Source: Actinacidiphila guanduensis (GTDB lineage Bacteria; Actinomycetota; Actinomycetes; Streptomycetales; Streptomycetaceae). Taken from it: DNA of 64,000 nucleotides. The stretch is taken from the NCBI RefSeq assembly GCF_900103985.1, contig NZ_FNIE01000015.1, positions 62,001 through 126,000 on the forward strand. Reading direction: 5' to 3'. Positions 60,594 to 64,000 of this stretch are shown piece by piece. Under the pieces are notes generated by a model. That model made no database searches. It worked only from the letters and a program-made list of their open reading frames with translations, and was not told where the DNA came from. How positions within the stretch are numbered: the first letter of the stretch is position 1; each line of letters starts with the position of its first letter. The position numbers were made by a program, and so were the translations under genes.

Positions 60594-63581
60594 GTGACCG
60601 AGGTGCGGCCGGGGCCCGCGGACCCGGTGCTGGACGCCATGGGCGCGCTCGGCCTGCCGGTGGCGCCGGCCGGCCGGCGCAGCCTGCCGCTGGAGGGCCC
60701 GCACGTGCTGTGGCTGGTCGCGGGTGGGGCGATGGACCTGTTCGCGGTGGACGCGGCGCAGCAGGGCCGCTGGCACTTCCTGGGCCGGCTCGGCACCGGC
60801 ACGCTGCTGCTCGGTCCGGCCGCGGGCCCGCAGCACACCCTGGTCGGCCGCCCGTTGGAGGGCAGCGTGCTGCGCCGGATCGCGCTGCAGGAGCTGTTCG
60901 GCACCGGCTACGGCAACGAGGTCGCCTACGGCGGGGGTCACGGCGACGGCTCGGTGTACGGGGACGGTTCGGTGTACGGGACCGGGTACGGCGGCGGGGC
61001 CGGCCCCTGGGCCGACGGGTGGGCCGAGAGCAGCCAGGCGTGGGGCGGCGGCCCGCTGGAGAACGCCTTCGCCCGCGGCATCGGGCGCGGCCTGGCCGTC
61101 CTGTTCGACGCGCCGGTAGACGGCCGCGCGGTCCCGGGCGGCAGCGGGCAGGAGGGCGGCGGCCCGGCCGACGAGGGCATCTTGTGGATGCCGGTCGCGC
61201 CGGGCAGCGTGCGCTACGCCGACCCGTACGGCTACGGGTACGGCGCGAGCGCGAACGGGGACGCGTACCAGGCCGCCTACGGGGACCTGCTGGTCGACGG
61301 CCGGATGTGGCGCAGCCTGGTGGACCAGCAGACCCGGCTGCTGCTCGCGCTGGACCGCTGGATCGAGAGCGCGGAGCAGGCGTACGAGGACCGGGCCGCG
61401 GCCGGCATCAGGGCCGGCGAGCAGGTACGCGAGGAGGCAGACCACACGCTGCTGGCCTCGCTGGGCAAGCCGGGGGCCGGGCGGGCGGCGGGCGGTCGCG
61501 GGAGCGCGCGCGACGACGGCACGCTGCAGGCATGCCGTCTGGTCGCCGCCGCGGCCGGGATCGAACTCGACCTGACCGAAGGGGCGGTGGACGACCCGGA
61601 CGGGGCGGACCGGATGGGCGCGGTCGAGCGGATCGCGGTTCGGGCGCGGGTGCGTACCCGTACGGTCCGGCTCGGCGGGCAGTGGTGGCGGGAGAACTCC
61701 GGTCCCCTGGTGGGTCATCGGGCAGCGAGCGGTGCCCCGGTCGCCCTGCTGTGGCGCCGCGGCGGGTACGAGGCGGTGACCCCGGCCACCGGCCGCCGCT
61801 CGCGCGTCGGCAGGGCGAACGCGGCCGAATTCGCGCCCAGCGCCGTGATGTTCTACCGGCCGCTGCCCGAAGAGCCCATGTCCGCCCGGCGGTTGCTCGC
61901 CTTCTGCCTGCGCGGCACCGGCGCCGACCTGCGCGCGCTGCTGCTGAGCGGGCTGGTCGCCGTCGGCCTCGGCACGCTGGTGCCGATCGCCACCGGCCGG
62001 GTGCTCGGGGTGTACGTGCCGAACGCCGAGAGCAGCCTCATCGTGCAGACCGCGCTGGCGATCGTGGCCACCACGGTGGTGTCCACCGCCTTCCTGCTGA
62101 TGCAGAACACCGCGATCCTGCGGGTCGAGGGCCGGGTCGAGGCGACGCTGCAACCCGCGGTGTGGGACCGGCTGCTGAGCCTGCCGACGCGGTTCTTCGC
62201 CGAGCGCTCCACCGGGGAACTGGCGAGTGCGGCGATGGGCATCAGCGCGATCCGCAAGGTGCTGTCGGGGACCAGCTCGGTGATGGTGCAGGCGGGCGCG
62301 GTCGGCGCGGTGAACCTGGTGCTGCTGCTGTGGTACAGCGTGCCGATGGCGCTGGTGGCGCTCGCGGTCCTGGCCGTCATCGGGGCGGTCTTCCTCGGCC
62401 TGGGCTTCGCCCAACTGCGGTGGCAGCGGCAGCTGGTGGTGCTCACCAACAAGCTGAGCAACCTCGCCTTCCAGACGCTGCGCGGGCTGCCGAAGCTGCG
62501 GGTGTCGGCCTCGGAGAGCTTCGCCTACGCCGCCTGGGCCGGGCAGTTCGCGCGCAGCCGGGAGCTGCAGCAGCGGGTGGGCCGGACGAAGAACCTCGTC
62601 ACCGTCTTCACCTCGCTGTGCCTGCCGCTGTGCACGCTCACCACCTTCATGCTGCTGGCGGGCCCGGCCCGCGGTGCGCTCTCGCCGGGCGCCTTCCTCA
62701 CGTTCACCACCGCGGTGACGATGATGCTGACCTCGGTGACGCAGCTGACCGGGGCGCTGCTGTCGGCCGCCGCGGTGCTGCCGTTGTTCGAGCAGGTCAA
62801 GCCCATTCTCGACGCGGCTCCCGAGGTGCGCGGCGGCAGCACCCGGCCCGGGGTGCTGTCCGGCGCGATCGAGGTCAGGAACCTGTCCTTCCGGTACGCC
62901 GACGACGCGCCGCTGGTGCTGGACGACGTCTCCTTCCAGGTGCGGCCGGGCGAGTTCACCGCGATCGTGGGCGCCAGCGGGTGCGGCAAGTCGACGCTGC
63001 TGCGGCTGCTCATCGGCTTCGACCGGCCGCTGTCCGGCGGGGTGCACTACGACGGCCAGGACCTCGCCGCGCTCGACCAGTCCGCGCTGCGCCGCCAGTG
63101 CGGGGTGGTGCTGCAGAACGCGCAGCCGCTCACCGGCTCGATCCTCGACTGCATCCGCGGCGCCGGCGCGTACACCCTGGAGGAGGCGTGGGCGGCGGCC
63201 GAACTGGCGGGCCTCGCCGAGGACATCAAGCAGATGCCGATGGGGATGCACACCGTGCTCTCCGACGGCGGCGGCGCCGTCTCGGGCGGTCAGCGGCAGC
63301 GGCTGATGATCGCCCAGGCGCTGATCCGCCGCCCGCGCATCCTCTTCTTCGACGAGGCCACCAGCGCGCTGGACAACGAGACGCAGCGCGTGGTGATGGA
63401 CAGCACCCGCGCGCTGCGGGCCACGCGGATCGTGATCGCGCACCGGCTGTCCACGATCATGGACGCGGACCGGGTGATCGTGATGTCCGAGGGCCGCGTG
63501 GCCCAGCAGGGCCCCCCGTCCGACCTCCTCGCCGACACCGAGGGTCTGTTCCACCACCTGGTGCGCCGCCAACTGCACTGA
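60594..63581 (+). CDS. NHLM-type second ABC transporter (permease/ATPase)
   Basis: 995 residues from GTG 60594. The N-terminal ~400 residues contain a cyclic-nucleotide-binding-like beta roll start (HVLWLVAGGAMDLFAVDAAQ) plus a Gly/Tyr-rich insert (near 105-145, GYGNEVAYGGGHGDGSVYGD). Membrane helices span about 440-720. ATPase: Walker A GASGCGKSTLLRL, signature VSGGQRQRLMIAQAL, Walker B RILFFDEATSALDNE. NHLM systems always have two ABC proteins; this one lacks a peptidase. The large Gly/Tyr insert is unusual. It ends the operon in this window. Confidence 0.9.
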   Translation: MTEVRPGPADPVLDAMGALGLPVAPAGRRSLPLEGPHVLWLVAGGAMDLFAVDAAQQGRWHFLGRLGTGTLLLGPAAGPQHTLVGRPLEGSVLRRIALQELFGTGYGNEVAYGGGHGDGSVYGDGSVYGTGYGGGAGPWADGWAESSQAWGGGPLENAFARGIGRGLAVLFDAPVDGRAVPGGSGQEGGGPADEGILWMPVAPGSVRYADPYGYGYGASANGDAYQAAYGDLLVDGRMWRSLVDQQTRLLLALDRWIESAEQAYEDRAAAGIRAGEQVREEADHTLLASLGKPGAGRAAGGRGSARDDGTLQACRLVAAAAGIELDLTEGAVDDPDGADRMGAVERIAVRARVRTRTVRLGGQWWRENSGPLVGHRAASGAPVALLWRRGGYEAVTPATGRRSRVGRANAAEFAPSAVMFYRPLPEEPMSARRLLAFCLRGTGADLRALLLSGLVAVGLGTLVPIATGRVLGVYVPNAESSLIVQTALAIVATTVVSTAFLLMQNTAILRVEGRVEATLQPAVWDRLLSLPTRFFAERSTGELASAAMGISAIRKVLSGTSSVMVQAGAVGAVNLVLLLWYSVPMALVALAVLAVIGAVFLGLGFAQLRWQRQLVVLTNKLSNLAFQTLRGLPKLRVSASESFAYAAWAGQFARSRELQQRVGRTKNLVTVFTSLCLPLCTLTTFMLLAGPARGALSPGAFLTFTTAVTMMLTSVTQLTGALLSAAAVLPLFEQVKPILDAAPEVRGGSTRPGVLSGAIEVRNLSFRYADDAPLVLDDVSFQVRPGEFTAIVGASGCGKSTLLRLLIGFDRPLSGGVHYDGQDLAALDQSALRRQCGVVLQNAQPLTGSILDCIRGAGAYTLEEAWAAAELAGLAEDIKQMPMGMHTVLSDGGGAVSGGQRQRLMIAQALIRRPRILFFDEATSALDNETQRVVMDSTRALRATRIVIAHRLSTIMDADRVIVMSEGRVAQQGPPSDLLADTEGLFHHLVRRQLH

Positions 63582-63789
63582 GGCGCACGAGCTGTCCGCG
63601 GACGGGCACGCCGACCGTTCCGGTGACCGAGCCGGCCGGGCTTCCCGGCCACCGGATCGCGCCAGTCCGGCGAGGTGGGGCGCCCGCCGGGCAGGACGGG
63701 ACCGGAGCCGTCAGGCGCCGTAGTGGCGGCAGCGGAGGCCGCGCGGGCCGGGCGGCGGTTGCCGGAACCAGGCCCCCTGGCGTGAGCCG

Positions 63790-64000
63790 TCAGGCGCCCG
63801 AAGCGGCGGCCGCCAAGGCGTCCGGGCGGCGGCCGGTGAGGGTCGCGTGGACCAGGGCGCGGCCGCGGGCCGCCGTGCGGGCGCGTTCGGCGAGGGTGTC
63901 GGGGGGCACGGCGTCCAGGCCCGCGCAGGTGCGGCAGGTGCCCTCGTGCGGGATCGGGCGGGCGCAGCCCGCGCACTCGTGCCGGCGTGGCCGCGGCGGT
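63790..64000 (-). CDS. C-terminal end of a CxxC (zinc-ribbon) protein, cut by window edge
   Basis: 69 codons are visible on the minus strand, ending ALAAAASGA. Two closely spaced cysteine pairs (HECAGCARPIPHEGTCRTCA) suggest a small zinc-binding ribbon, followed by a helical tail rich in Arg and Ala. The rest lies beyond base 64000, so no family can be given. The 208 bp between it and the ABC gene hold no gene. Confidence 0.6.
   Translation of the reverse strand, partial: PPRPRRHECAGCARPIPHEGTCRTCAGLDAVPPDTLAERARTAARGRALVHATLTGRRPDALAAAASGA

Overview
The window reads as a piece of chromosome from a high-GC actinomycete, most likely Streptomyces or a close relative in the Streptomycetaceae. 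The reasons are the strong third-position GC in every gene, the many GTG and TTG starts, the dnaK-grpE-dnaJ-hspR operon with HAIR operators (HspR boxes), DUF2617 beside a membrane-fused spermidine synthase, several genes whose start codon sits 6-7 nt after a TANNNT -10 box (leaderless-type promoters), and a high density of large secreted proteins.

Left part (1-21150) is mostly core. It holds a truncated spermidine synthase and DUF2617, a class I aminotransferase, a GNAT acetyltransferase, and a YbjN-domain gene with clpB (HAIR operator upstream). Next come a cytochrome P450, a pyridoxamine-oxidase-fold protein, and hspR, dnaJ, grpE and dnaK on the minus strand with two HAIR elements upstream. 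Then follow a membrane Fe-S oxidoreductase with CCG domains, a DsbA-like lipoprotein, a Yip1-type membrane protein, DUF2000, dCTP deaminase, a small zinc-ribbon protein and tRNA-Gly(CCC). HspR, encoded here, is expected to repress both its own operon and clpB.

21043-24772 is a decayed integrated element. A 44-bp copy of the 3' half of tRNA-Gly recurs 3.66 kb downstream, and each copy is followed by a hairpin terminator. Between them lie a degraded tyrosine integrase that has lost its catalytic tyrosine segment and an AIPR-type (abortive infection) gene split by a one-base loss. The AIPR gene is visibly less GC-rich than its surroundings.

25456-33234 holds an aldo/keto reductase and two large exported proteins. 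One is a 1400-residue protein with near-identical C-terminal repeats. The other is a beta-propeller plus Ig-like protein.

33376-42431 is accessory and looks defence- or conflict-related. It contains a Phd/VapC toxin-antitoxin pair, a DEDD exonuclease-BRCT-LigA-Ia fusion (frameshifted), a 984-residue helical protein followed by two paralogous lipoproteins, and a stand-alone EVE + SRA-like + PD-(D/E)XK protein that looks like a modification-dependent restriction enzyme.

42524-52304 is a secreted-enzyme region: peptidoglycan amidase, Tat-exported phospholipase C, Nudix hydrolase, a 1345-residue GH3 glycosidase, and an Imm51-like orphan immunity protein.

52931-63581 is the most interesting system. 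A 1205-residue LuxR/LAL regulator precedes a 72-residue double-glycine precursor whose 48-residue core has no cysteine. This is followed by a complete NHLM-type export set: a HlyD-like adaptor, a C39 peptidase-ABC transporter and a second ABC transporter. No modification enzyme is visible in the window. The window ends inside a minus-strand gene encoding a CxxC protein.
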